A stretch of DNA of 64,000 bases, from NCBI RefSeq assembly GCF_023516595.1, contig NZ_JAMGBG010000001.1:434001-498000 (forward strand), given 5' to 3'. This document shows positions 49,051-57,871 of the stretch, in pieces. This stretch comes from Streptomyces neyagawaensis (GTDB lineage: Bacteria; Actinomycetota; Actinomycetes; Streptomycetales; Streptomycetaceae). Each line of letters starts with the position of its first letter. Positions within the stretch are counted from its first letter, which is position 1. The notes under the pieces are model-generated. The model had not been told where the DNA came from. It did no database searches and saw only the letters and a program-made list of their open reading frames with translations. Made by a program: the position numbers and the translations under genes.

Positions 49051-50820
49051 ATGAGCCCCACTCCCCCCGCACGTCGCCTGCGTCTCGGGATGCCGCGGCG
49101 GGTGTTCTCGCAGGTCCTGCTGATGCAGGTGGCGATCGCCGCCGGTGTCGCCGTCCTCGCGACCGGGCTGTTCCTCGCACCGCTCAGCGACCAGCTGGAC
49201 GACCAGGCGATGCGCCGCGCCCTCGCGATCGCCCAGACCACGGCGGCCCAGCCGCAGATCGCCGAGGACCTGGTCACGACCGAGCCGTCCGTGAAGGGGC
49301 CGGTGCAGGTGGAGGCCGAGCGGATCCGCAGGGCCAGCGGCGCCGAGTACGTGGTGGTGATGGACGACCGCGGGGTGCGCTGGTCCCACCCGGACCCCAC
49401 CGAGATCGGCGGCCTCGTCTCGACCGACCCGCGCCGCGCCCTCGCGGGGAACGAGGTCATGGAGATCGACTCGGGCACCCTGGGGCGGTCGGCCCGGGGC
49501 AAGGTGCCGCTGCGCGACGCCGACGGGAGGATCGTCGGGGCCGTCTCGGTCGGTATCGAGTACGACAATGTGCGCGCCCGGCTGATCCACGCGATCCCCG
49601 GCCTCCTCGCGTACGCGGGCGGCGCCATGGCCGTCGGCGCGCTGGCGGCGTATCTGATCTCGCGACGGGTTCATCGGCAGACCCGTGACCTGGCCTTCTC
49701 CGACATCGCGGGGCTCCTCGCGGAGCGCGAGGCGATGCTGCACGGCATCCGGGAGGGTGTGGTCGCCCTGGACCGCGCGGGCCGCGTGCGCCTCCTGAAC
49801 GACGAAGCGCAGCGCCTCCTGGGCCTCGGCGACGAGGTGGTCGGCCGGTCGCTCGACGAGGCACTCGGCGCGGGTCGTACGACCGATGTGCTGGCCGGCC
49901 GGGTCACCGGCACCGATCTGCTCACCGTCCGCGGCCGGCGCGTCCTGGTCGCCAACCGGATGCCCACCGACGACGGCGGCGCCGTGGCCACCCTGCGGGA
50001 CCGCACCGAGCTGGAGCAGCTGGGCCGCGAACTGGACTCCACGCGCGGCCTGATCGACGCCCTGCGCGCCCAGGACCACGAGCACGCCAACCGGATGCAC
50101 ACCCTCCTCGGCCTGCTCGAACTGGAGATGTACGACGAGGCAGTGGACTTCGTCGGTGAAGTGGTCGGTGACCATCGCGCGACCGCCGAGCAGGTCACCG
50201 AGAAGATCCACGATCCGCTGCTCGCCGCGGTACTGGTCGGCAAGGCGACCGTCGCGGCCGAACGCGGCGTGGCCCTGACGGTCACCGGCGGGACCCCGCT
50301 GCCGGACAGGTTGATCGATCCGCGTGGACTGGTCACCATCGTCGGCAACCTCGTCGACAACGCCCTCGACGCCGTCGCGGGCACCCCGCACGCGCGCGTG
50401 GAGGTCGAGTTGCGGGCCGAGGGACGCACGGCGATCCTCCGGGTTCGCGACACCGGGCCCGGAGTCCTGCCCGAACACCGTGAGTTGATCTTCACGGAGG
50501 GCTGGTCCACCAAGACGCCCCCGGCCCACCGTGAGCGCGGTATCGGGCTCTCCCTGGTGCGCCGGCTCGCCGAACGGCAGGGAGGCAGCGCCCGGGCCAC
50601 CGAGGCGGAGGGCGGCGGCGCGGAGTTCACGGTCGTCCTGCCGGAGGCGCTGGCGGAGCCGGGACCGGTGACGCAATCGTCGGCGCCGGCGCTTACGTCT
50701 ACGGCACCCGACGAGGGAGCCGGCCCGCACGACGAGCCGACGGCGGGCCGTGACGCGCGACCGGGCACGGCGCACGAGCCGGAGGACGCCGTCCCAGCCG
50801 CCGAGAAGGAGTCGCGATGA
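49051..50820 (+). CDS. CitA/DcuS-type sensor histidine kinase
   Basis: This gene encodes 589 residues from the ATG at 49051. TM1 (about 22-42) and TM2 (about 172-193) flank a PAS-like extracytoplasmic domain (RASGAEYVVVMDDRGVRWSHPDPTEIGG) of the CitA family that senses dicarboxylates or citrate. A cytosolic PAS domain (about 205-330) precedes the phospho-acceptor helix (LRAQDHEHANRMHTLLGLLEL) and a GHKL ATPase with NLVDNALDAV, DTGPGV and RGIGLSLV. The C-terminal 80 residues are a disordered acidic extension. The gene overlaps the response regulator by four bases. Confidence 0.89.
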   Translation: MSPTPPARRLRLGMPRRVFSQVLLMQVAIAAGVAVLATGLFLAPLSDQLDDQAMRRALAIAQTTAAQPQIAEDLVTTEPSVKGPVQVEAERIRRASGAEYVVVMDDRGVRWSHPDPTEIGGLVSTDPRRALAGNEVMEIDSGTLGRSARGKVPLRDADGRIVGAVSVGIEYDNVRARLIHAIPGLLAYAGGAMAVGALAAYLISRRVHRQTRDLAFSDIAGLLAEREAMLHGIREGVVALDRAGRVRLLNDEAQRLLGLGDEVVGRSLDEALGAGRTTDVLAGRVTGTDLLTVRGRRVLVANRMPTDDGGAVATLRDRTELEQLGRELDSTRGLIDALRAQDHEHANRMHTLLGLLELEMYDEAVDFVGEVVGDHRATAEQVTEKIHDPLLAAVLVGKATVAAERGVALTVTGGTPLPDRLIDPRGLVTIVGNLVDNALDAVAGTPHARVEVELRAEGRTAILRVRDTGPGVLPEHRELIFTEGWSTKTPPAHRERGIGLSLVRRLAERQGGSARATEAEGGGAEFTVVLPEALAEPGPVTQSSAPALTSTAPDEGAGPHDEPTAGRDARPGTAHEPEDAVPAAEKESR

Positions 50821-51497
50821 TCGAGGTCCTGGTCGTGGACGACGACCTGCGGGTCGCCCGGGTGAACACCGCCTACGTGGAGAAGGTCCCCGGCTTCCGG
50901 GTGGCGGGCGTGGCGCACAACGCGGCCGACGCGCTGGAGCAGTTGGAGAAGCTGCCCCGGGTGGACCTCGTCCTCCTGGACCACTACCTCCCGGACGACA
51001 CGGGCCTCATGGTCGTCCAGGAGATGCGCCGACGCGGCCACCAGACCGATGTGATCATGGTGACGGCGGCGCGTGACGTCTCGACGGTCCAGGCGGCGAT
51101 GCGGCAGGGCGCCCTGCAGTACCTGGTGAAGCCGTTCGCGTTCGCGGGGCTGCGGGCCAAGTTGGAGGCGTACGCGGAGCTGCGGCGCACCCTGGACGGC
51201 GGTGGCGAGGCCGAGCAGGCGGAGGTCGACCGGATCTTCGGCGCGCTGTCGGCGGGCGGCGAGCCGGACCTGCCCAAGGGGCACTCGGCCACCACCACCG
51301 AGGTCGTGCGGCGGGCCCTGATGACGGCCGAGGGCCCGCTGTCGGCCCAGGAGATCGCCGATCGGACCGGCCTGAGCCGCCAGACCGCCCAGCGCTATCT
51401 GAAGCTCCTGGAGCGGACCGGACGCGCCCGTCTGACCCTCAAGTACGGCGACGCGGGCCGCCCTGAGCACCGCTACGAGTGGGCGACCCGCCCCTGA
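50817..51497 (+). CDS. CitB/DcuR-type response regulator
   Basis: This gene encodes 226 residues from an ATG overlapping the kinase stop (ATGA). The receiver domain has VVDDDLRVARVN, the phosphorylated Asp in LLDHYLPDDTG, and TAARD and KPFAFAGL. The C-terminal HTH (LSAQEIADRTGLSRQTAQRYLKLLERTGRARL) is typical of the CitB subfamily. The targets are probably carboxylate transport genes; the convergent sodium:solute symporter operon is the nearest candidate. Confidence 0.9.
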   Translation: MIEVLVVDDDLRVARVNTAYVEKVPGFRVAGVAHNAADALEQLEKLPRVDLVLLDHYLPDDTGLMVVQEMRRRGHQTDVIMVTAARDVSTVQAAMRQGALQYLVKPFAFAGLRAKLEAYAELRRTLDGGGEAEQAEVDRIFGALSAGGEPDLPKGHSATTTEVVRRALMTAEGPLSAQEIADRTGLSRQTAQRYLKLLERTGRARLTLKYGDAGRPEHRYEWATRP

Positions 51498-51603
51498 CGT
51501 CACCCGCCCCGGACGTCGCCCCGCCCCTGGCCTCGCCCGCCCCTGGGCGTCCCCCGGGAGACGCGCGCGGCAAGCGCCGCCGACGGGCGCCCCCGGAGGG
51601 CCG

Positions 51604-53196
51604 TCAGACCGCCCCGGCGCCCGTCAGGGACCGCACCTCGGTCTCGGCGTGCTTCGCCTCGTCGGCCGGTTCGGCGGAGGTGACCGTGCCCAGCCAGCCG
51701 GCGAGGAAGCCCAGGGGCACCGAGACGAGGCCCGGGTTCCGCAGCGGGAAGTACTGGAAGTCGACGCCGGGGAACAGGGATTCGGGGCTGCCGGACACCA
51801 CCGGCGACAGCAGCACCAGCACCACCGCCGGGACGAGTCCGCCGTACACGGACCACACGGCACCGCGGGTGGTGAAGCCGCGCCAGAACAGGGAATACAG
51901 CAGCACGGGCAGATTGGCCGAGGCGGCGACGGCGAAGGCCAGCCCGACGAGGAAGGCCACATTGAGGTCGCGGGCGAGCAGCCCGAGCGCGATGGCCACG
52001 GCCCCGATCCCGACGGCGGAGGTACGCGCCACGGCCACCTCGCTGTACGGCTTCGAGCGTCGGCGCTTCAGTGAGGCGTACAGGTCGTGGGCGACCGACG
52101 CGGACGAGGCGAGGGTGATACCGGCGACGACCGCGAGGATCGTCGCGAAGGCGATGGCGGCGACGATCGCGAACAGAACCGTTCCACCGGTGGAGCCCGC
52201 TCCGCCGCCCAGATCGAGGGCGAGGAGCGGAACGGCCGTGTTGCCGGCCGCGTTCGAGGCTCGAACGGCCGCGGGTCCGACGATCGCGGCCGCGCCGAAG
52301 CCCAGCACGATCGTCATCAGGTAGAAGCCACCGATGAGGCCGATCGACCACACGACCGAGCGGCGCGCGGCGCGGGCGGTCGGCACCGTGTAGAAGCGGG
52401 ACAGGATGTGCGGGAGCCCGGCCGTGCCCAGGACCAGGGCGAGCCCGAGGCTGATGAAGTCGAGGCGGTCGGTCCAGTCGCCGCCGTACTTCAACCCCGG
52501 CGCGAGGAAGGCCGCCCCGTGCCCGCTGCGCTCCGCGGCCGTCCGCAGCAGGTGGTCGAAGTCTCCGTGGAACCTCATCAGGACGAGCACGGTCAGCGCG
52601 ATCGCCCCGCCCATCAGCAGGACCGCCTTCACGATCTGAATCCAGGTGGTGGCCCGCATCCCTCCCAGCGACACATAGACGACCATGAGCGCGCCGACTG
52701 CGATGACCGTCCAGGCCCGCGCTGCCTCGCCCTCGCCGCCCAGCAGCAGCGCGACGAGGGTGCCCGCGCCCACCATCTGCGCCACCAGGTACAGAACGGA
52801 CACGGTGACCGAGGAGGTTCCCGCCGCGACCCTGACCGGCCGCTCGCTCATCCGTGCCGCGACCACGTCGGCGAGCGTGAACCGCCCGCAGTTGCGCACC
52901 AGTTCGGCCACCAGGAACAGCACTACGAGCCAGGCCACCAGGAAGCCCACCGAGTACAGCAGTCCGTCGTACCCGAAGAGCGCGATGAGGCCTGAGATAC
53001 CGAGGAAGGACGCGGCGGACATGTAGTCGCCCGCAATGGCAAAACCATTCTCCATCGGCGAGAACAAACGGCCGCCGGCGTAGAACTCCTCCGCCGAACC
53101 ATGCCGGTTGCGACTGACCCAGGTCGTGATGCCCAGGGTGATCGCGATGAACACGCTGAACAGCAGCAGGGCAAGTGTCTGATGGTTCCCGGTCAC
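51604..53196 (-). CDS. Sodium:solute symporter (acetate/ActP-type SSS family)
   Basis: This gene encodes 530 residues from a GTG at 53196 that overlaps the DUF485 stop (GTGA). There are about 13 membrane helices. The motif EFYAGGRLFSPMENGFAIAGDYMSAASFLGISGLIALFGYDGLLYSVGFLVAWLVVL is the ActP-like SSS signature, and LVLGTAGLPHILSRFYTVPTARAARRSV is the other conserved block. The transporter imports acetate, propionate or related carboxylates with Na+. The DUF485 partner lies directly upstream. The genes converge with a CitAB-type sensor pair. Confidence 0.9.
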   Translation of the reverse strand: MTGNHQTLALLLFSVFIAITLGITTWVSRNRHGSAEEFYAGGRLFSPMENGFAIAGDYMSAASFLGISGLIALFGYDGLLYSVGFLVAWLVVLFLVAELVRNCGRFTLADVVAARMSERPVRVAAGTSSVTVSVLYLVAQMVGAGTLVALLLGGEGEAARAWTVIAVGALMVVYVSLGGMRATTWIQIVKAVLLMGGAIALTVLVLMRFHGDFDHLLRTAAERSGHGAAFLAPGLKYGGDWTDRLDFISLGLALVLGTAGLPHILSRFYTVPTARAARRSVVWSIGLIGGFYLMTIVLGFGAAAIVGPAAVRASNAAGNTAVPLLALDLGGGAGSTGGTVLFAIVAAIAFATILAVVAGITLASSASVAHDLYASLKRRRSKPYSEVAVARTSAVGIGAVAIALGLLARDLNVAFLVGLAFAVAASANLPVLLYSLFWRGFTTRGAVWSVYGGLVPAVVLVLLSPVVSGSPESLFPGVDFQYFPLRNPGLVSVPLGFLAGWLGTVTSAEPADEAKHAETEVRSLTGAGAV

Positions 53197-53720
53197 CGCT
53201 CGCCCCCTGCGACGCCGCGCGTCAACTCCTGTGTGTCCCACCGCAGATCGAGGGCCGCCCGGTCCCGCCGCAGCCGCGCGTGGCGCGCGTAGGCCCAGGT
53301 GAACAGGAACGTCGTGAGGAACTGTCCGAGCCCCGCCAGCATCGCCACGTTGACCGCGCCCGCCACGGGCCGCGCCATCAGCCCCGGCGCGGTGGTGGCC
53401 GTGACCACGTATCCGACGTACCAGCTGAAGAAGACGGCGACTCCCGGGATCACGAATCTCCGGTACCGGCGACGGACCTCCTGAAAGGCGGCGCTGCGCT
53501 GCACCTCCACATACACGTCGCCCGCGGCCCGCCCCTCCTCCCGAGCGGCCGGCACGACGGGCGGCACCCCTCCCGCGCCGTCCACCCCTGCCCAGCCGGA
53601 GGCCAGCGCGTCATACCAGGGATCATCGAACCGCACGTCCGCCGGGGCCGCCCCTTGCCCCTCGACCGCACTCTCGGAACCACCCGCGCGACGGCGGGAC
53701 CGGCCGGTACTTGACTGCAT
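53193..53720 (-). CDS. DUF485 membrane protein (symporter partner)
   Basis: This gene encodes 175 residues from the ATG at 53720. The N-terminus is low-complexity, Gly/Ala/Arg-rich. The DUF485 core has QEVRRRYRRFVIPGVAVFFSWYVGYVVTATTAPGLM and a second helix, GAVNVAMLAGLGQFLTTFLFTWAYARHARLRRDRAALDLR. DUF485 proteins are regularly encoded upstream of ActP-type symporters and probably form an accessory subunit. The overlap with the symporter start is translational coupling. Confidence 0.88.
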   Translation of the reverse strand: MQSSTGRSRRRAGGSESAVEGQGAAPADVRFDDPWYDALASGWAGVDGAGGVPPVVPAAREEGRAAGDVYVEVQRSAAFQEVRRRYRRFVIPGVAVFFSWYVGYVVTATTAPGLMARPVAGAVNVAMLAGLGQFLTTFLFTWAYARHARLRRDRAALDLRWDTQELTRGVAGGER

Positions 53721-53816
53721 GCCCAAGCATGGACAGACCGCACTGATCCCCGCCGACCCCCTTCGCCATTGTTCACCCCATCAGGTGAAGCGCGGGCCGA
53801 CTTCGCGCCTGAGACG

Positions 53817-53850
53817 GCGCGCCCGCCCGACCGACAGCCGGGCGGGCGCG
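53817..53850 (-). terminator. Terminator of parE
   Basis: GCGCGCCCGCCCG and CGGGCGGGCGCG pair just beyond the parE stop codon at 53855. Confidence 0.75.
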
Positions 53851-53854
53851 GTGC

Positions 53855-55978
53855 TCACGCGTCGATACGGGACCGGTCCAACGTGGCCGCCGAGCTGGAG
53901 ATGAACTCCTTGCGCGGCGCGACGTCGTTCCCCATCAGCAGGTCGAAGACCTGTTCCGCCGCCTCCAGGTCCGAGAGGTTGATCCGCCGCAGCGTCCGGT
54001 GCCGCGGGTCCATCGTCGTCTCCGCGAGCTGGTCCGCGTCCATCTCACCGAGGCCCTTGTACCGCTGGATGGAGTCCTTGTAGCGGATGTTCTTGCTCTG
54101 GAACTCCAGCAGCTTGTCCCGCAGCTCCCGGTCGGAGTACGTGTAGACGTACTTGTCCTGGCCCTTCTTCGGCTGCACCAGCTCGATCCGGTGCAGCGGC
54201 GGCACCGCGGCGAAGACACGGCCCGCCTCGACCATCGGCCGCATGTACCGCTGGAACAGCGTCAGCAGCAGGCACCGGATGTGGGACCCGTCCACGTCGG
54301 CGTCGGTCATCATGATGATCTTGCCGTACCGAGCCGCGTCGATATCGAACGTGCGCCCGGACCCGGCCCCTATGACCTGGATGATCGCGCCGCACTCGGC
54401 GTTCTTGAGCATGTCCGTCACGGACGACTTCTGGACGTTGAGGATCTTGCCGCGGATCGGCAGCAGCGCCTGGAACTCGGAGTTGCGGGCGAGCTTCGCC
54501 GTGCCGAGCGCGGAGTCGCCCTCGACGATGAACAGCTCGCTGCGGTCGACGTCGTCGCTGCGGCAGTCGGCGAGCTTGGCGGGCAGCGTCGACGACTCCA
54601 GGGCGGTCTTCCGCCGCTGCGCGTCCTTGTGCTGACGTGCGGCGATACGCGTCCGCGCGGCCGCGACCACCTTCTCCATGACGACCCGCGCCTGCGCGGC
54701 GGCGTCCCGCTTGGTGGAGGTCAGGAACGCCTTGAGCTCCTTGGAGATCACCTGCGCAACGATCCGGCGGGCCGCGGACGTGCCGAGGACCTCCTTGGTC
54801 TGGCCCTCGAACTGCGGCTCGGCCAGACGCACGGTGACGACGGCGGTCAGACCCTCCAGGGCGTCGTCCTTGACGACGTCGTCCTCGGCGACCCGGAGCA
54901 TCTTCTTGGCGCGCAGCACCTCGTTCATCGTGCTCGCCACGGCCTGCTCGAAGCCGGCGACATGGGTGCCGCCCTTGGGCGTGGCGATGATGTTCACGAA
55001 CGACTTGAGGGTCGAGTCGTACCCGGTGCCCCAGCGCAGCGCGACGTCGACGCCGAGTTCCCGGGTGACCTGGGTGGGGGTCATCTGGCCGTGCTCGTCC
55101 AGCACGGGGACCGTCTCCCTGAAGGTGCCCTCACCGGTGAAGCGGAGGATGTCGCAGACAGCCTTGTCGGTGGCCAGATACTCGCAGAACTCGCTGATGC
55201 CGCCGTCGAAGCGGAAGGACTCCTCGCCCTTGCTCCCGCCCTCACCGAGCCCGTACTCGTCACGGACGACGATGGTCAGGCCGGGCACCAGGAACGCGGT
55301 CTGGCGGGCACGCTGGTGGAGGTTCTCCAGCGAGAGCTTGGCGTCCTTGAGGAAGATCTGGCGGTCGGCCCAGTAGCGCACACGCGTGCCGGTACGCGTC
55401 TTCGGGATCCGCTTGGTCTTGCGCAGCCCGCCCGCGGCCTCGAACTTCGCGTCCGGGCCGTTGCCCGCGAAGGCGCCGGGCACACCGCGCCGGAAGCTGA
55501 TGGCGTGGGTGCCGCCGTTGCGGTCCACCTCGACGTCCAGGCGGGCGGAGAGCGCGTTCACCACGGAGGCGCCCACGCCGTGCAGACCGCCGGAGGCCGC
55601 GTAGGAGCCGCCGCCGAACTTGCCGCCTGCGTGCAGCTTGGTCATGACGACCTCGACGCCGGACAGGCCGGTCTTGGGCTCGACGTCCACGGGGATGCCG
55701 CGGCCGTTGTCCCGGACCTCCACGGAGGCGTCGTCGTGGAGGATCACCTCGATGTGGTCGCAGTAGCCTCCGAGGGCCTCGTCCACGGAGTTGTCGATGA
55801 TCTCCCAGAGGCAGTGCATCAGGCCTCGACTGTCGGTCGAGCCGATGTACATTCCGGGGCGCTTCCGCACGGCCTCGAGCCCCTCGAGGACGAGCAGGTG
55901 CCGCGCGGTGTAGTTGGAACCGTCCCGGTCTGCTCCGGTCAGCAGCGCTGTGGACGGCACGGACGTCTCGGCGGTCAC
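53855..55978 (-). CDS. parE: DNA topoisomerase IV subunit B
   Basis: The ATPase subunit of topoisomerase IV, 707 residues. The GHKL ATPase has EIIDNSVDEALGGYCDHI, DNGRGIPVDVEPKTG and GLHGVGASVVNALS. The toprim domain has EGDSALGTAKLARNSEFQALLPIRGKILNVQK and MMTDADVDGSHIRCLLLTLFQRYMRP. The C-terminus ends IRRINLSDLEAAEQVFDLLMGNDVAPRKEFI. It lacks the GyrB-specific insert and the length fits ParE. Partner of parC at 40 kb. Confidence 0.93.
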   Translation of the reverse strand: MTAETSVPSTALLTGADRDGSNYTARHLLVLEGLEAVRKRPGMYIGSTDSRGLMHCLWEIIDNSVDEALGGYCDHIEVILHDDASVEVRDNGRGIPVDVEPKTGLSGVEVVMTKLHAGGKFGGGSYAASGGLHGVGASVVNALSARLDVEVDRNGGTHAISFRRGVPGAFAGNGPDAKFEAAGGLRKTKRIPKTRTGTRVRYWADRQIFLKDAKLSLENLHQRARQTAFLVPGLTIVVRDEYGLGEGGSKGEESFRFDGGISEFCEYLATDKAVCDILRFTGEGTFRETVPVLDEHGQMTPTQVTRELGVDVALRWGTGYDSTLKSFVNIIATPKGGTHVAGFEQAVASTMNEVLRAKKMLRVAEDDVVKDDALEGLTAVVTVRLAEPQFEGQTKEVLGTSAARRIVAQVISKELKAFLTSTKRDAAAQARVVMEKVVAAARTRIAARQHKDAQRRKTALESSTLPAKLADCRSDDVDRSELFIVEGDSALGTAKLARNSEFQALLPIRGKILNVQKSSVTDMLKNAECGAIIQVIGAGSGRTFDIDAARYGKIIMMTDADVDGSHIRCLLLTLFQRYMRPMVEAGRVFAAVPPLHRIELVQPKKGQDKYVYTYSDRELRDKLLEFQSKNIRYKDSIQRYKGLGEMDADQLAETTMDPRHRTLRRINLSDLEAAEQVFDLLMGNDVAPRKEFISSSAATLDRSRIDA

Positions 55979-56445
55979 GCGGTTCGCTCCTCGCTGAATT
56001 TCAGGTGAGGCCCTTTTGGGTAAGGGGCCCGGCTCGGTTGCCGGTCCGAGGGTACCGAGCCCTGGTAGAGCCGTTGTAACGCCACCCTCGCTGGAAACTC
56101 AGGGTAGTCCAGGCTCGCATGCGTGTTCGATCCCTCGATGGGGTGAAGTACATATCACGTTCCCTTCGAGGCATGAACCATTTAGGCTCCGGGCACGTCC
56201 TCATGAACAACCGGCAACCCAGCCGGGAGGACCGTACAACCGAGAGAGCAACCGCCAGAACCACCGACAGACAGCGCGAACCCGTACGACACGAAGACAC
56301 GCACTACGGCTCATTCGCCGCCAACCGGCAACAGACAGCCGGCCTGGAAAGATTTTTTCGAGGAAAAGCCGCGAGCGGGAACGTTTTCGGCCTGGTTGGA
56401 TGTTGACCCTGGTACGACAGCTCGTCGAGCTAGAGAAGAGGCGAC
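55979..56445. other. Divergent promoter region of parE and the DUF7455 gene
   Basis: 467 bp without a supported gene. It is less GC-rich than its neighbours, notably at 56130-56260 and 56340-56400, and should hold both promoters. Confidence 0.5.
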
Positions 56446-56676
56446 GTGACTACTGTTCTGACCCCCGCGACCCCGCTGACGGCCGCTGACCGATGCGACC
56501 GCTGCGGCGCCCAGGCCTATCTGCGCGTCGTCCTGCTGAGCGGTGGAGAGCTGCTGTTCTGCGCCCACCACGGGCGTAAGTTCGAGCCTGAGCTCAAGAA
56601 GATCGCCGCGGAGATACAGGACGAGACGGAGCGGCTGACGTCCGTTCCCGCCACCGCGGAAACCGACGAACGCTGA
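56446..56676 (+). CDS. DUF7455 small zinc-ribbon-like protein
   Basis: This gene encodes 76 residues from a GTG with GAAGAGG upstream. Three cysteines and histidines (ADRCDRCGAQAYLRVVLLSGGELLFCAHHGRKF) form a probable zinc-binding CxxC...CxxH core, followed by an acidic helix (FEPELKKIAAEIQDETERL). This short family is widely conserved in Streptomyces next to hrdB/parE; its function is unknown. Confidence 0.85.
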   Translation: MTTVLTPATPLTAADRCDRCGAQAYLRVVLLSGGELLFCAHHGRKFEPELKKIAAEIQDETERLTSVPATAETDER

Positions 56677-56721
56677 CGCTTCGCACCAACGACGAGCCGA
56701 CACCGGCTCGAGGCCGGTGAC

Positions 56722-56758
56722 CGGGCGGCCACTCCCGCACACACGGGGTGGCCGCCCG
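56722..56758. terminator. Hairpin terminator after the DUF7455 gene
   Basis: CGGGCGGCCAC and GTGGCCGCCCG form a stem downstream of the stop codon at 56676. Confidence 0.75.
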
Positions 56759-56822
56759 CTCTCGTTCCGCGGCCGCTCTCGTTCCTCCACGACCGCTCTC
56801 GTTCCGCACAAGCACTCGTTCC
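56757..56822 (+). repeat. Four short direct repeats CGCTCTCGTTCC
   Basis: CGCTCTCGTTCC occurs at 56757, 56774 and 56794, and a degenerate copy (GCACTCGTTCC) at 56812, spaced 17-20 bp. They lie just downstream of the DUF7455 terminator; the role is unknown. Confidence 0.5.
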
Positions 56823-56899
56823 GTGGCCCTGTACGGCACCGTGGCGGTGCCGCCGTCGGGGACGCGGCATCAAGCGCCGGTACGGCGTTCAACGACCTC

Positions 56900-57715
56900 T
56901 CAGAGGCTCTCCGCGAGCACCTGGGCCGCGTAGGAGCCCCTGGTGTACACCCCCGGGCTCCCGGCCAGCCCGCAGCCGCTGCCCCATGACACGAGTCCGA
57001 TCAGCTTCCCCTGGGCGACGAGCGGCCCTCCGCTGTCCCCCTGGCAGGCGTCCCGGCCGCCGTTCAGCTCTCCCGCGCACACCATGAAGTCGGCCCGATA
57101 CCGGCCCTCCGCGCCGCCCGGGTAGGCCCTCTCGCACACGGAGTCGGCCAGCACCCGCACCGATGCGGCCCGCAGGCTCAGCGCGTAGTCCCCGGCGCCC
57201 GTGGTGTCGCCCCAGCCGTAGACGGCCGCGGCCGTGTCCGCCTCGTACGCCGGATCGCCGGCTTCCGCCAACGGGAGGACGGAACTCTCGGGGAGCGGTG
57301 TCGCCAGTGTGACCACGGCGAAATCCCCCGCGTTCGTAGAGGCGTCGTACCGCGGATTGACCCAGGTGTCGCTCACCGGGATCTCCTGACCCTCGTTCGA
57401 CTGCAGATCGGCGCGGCCCGTGATGACCTTCAGGTCGGGGAGCCGTGCCGGGGGCCCGCCCAGCACGTCCTCGCTGAGGCAGTGGGCGGCCGTCATGACC
57501 GTGGAGGGACCCACCACGACGCCGCCGCAGAACTGCCCGGCTCTCGTACCCCCGAACCGGTCACGGCTGGACAGTGCCACCGTCCAGGGCGCCTGGGAGA
57601 TCTCGACGGGATGACCGCCGATGACGACATCGGCAGTCGCGGTCGGAGGTGCGGCCAGCGGTATGACGGCCGTGGTGGCCGCGAGGGCCAGCAGTCGGGC
57701 GATGGTGGGACGCAT
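56900..57715 (-). CDS. Secreted trypsin-like serine protease
   Basis: This gene encodes 271 residues from the ATG at 57715. The signal peptide (MRPTIARLLALAATTAVIPLAAPPTATA) ends near residue 28 and mature DVVIGGHPVEISQAPWTVAL follows. Catalytic triad motifs are TAAHC, GDFAVVTL and the nucleophile in GDSGGP. Cysteines in CGGVVVG, HC, VCER, VCAG, ACQGD and GSGCG make the usual three disulfides. Chymotrypsin-family specificity is set near GDACQGDSGGP, with an Asp at the S1-pocket base that suggests Arg/Lys preference. It is a secreted hydrolase convergent with the DUF7455 gene. Confidence 0.9.
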   Translation of the reverse strand: MRPTIARLLALAATTAVIPLAAPPTATADVVIGGHPVEISQAPWTVALSSRDRFGGTRAGQFCGGVVVGPSTVMTAAHCLSEDVLGGPPARLPDLKVITGRADLQSNEGQEIPVSDTWVNPRYDASTNAGDFAVVTLATPLPESSVLPLAEAGDPAYEADTAAAVYGWGDTTGAGDYALSLRAASVRVLADSVCERAYPGGAEGRYRADFMVCAGELNGGRDACQGDSGGPLVAQGKLIGLVSWGSGCGLAGSPGVYTRGSYAAQVLAESL

Positions 57716-57794
57716 GCGCGCTCCTGACTCCGGGAGATGAATGGCACACCCAGAGTTATCCACGTGGCGGGCGCCCGCATGCCGCGCCCACGCC

Positions 57795-57828
57795 GAAGGC
57801 CCGGCTCCTTCGGGGGAACCGGGCCTTC
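57795..57828 (-). terminator. Terminator of hrdB
   Basis: GAAGGCCCGG and CCGGGCCTTC form a stem downstream of the hrdB stop codon at 57872. Confidence 0.8.
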
Positions 57829-57871
57829 GATGCCTGTCTCGGCCTGCCGCGCGGACGGTGCCTCGACGGGC

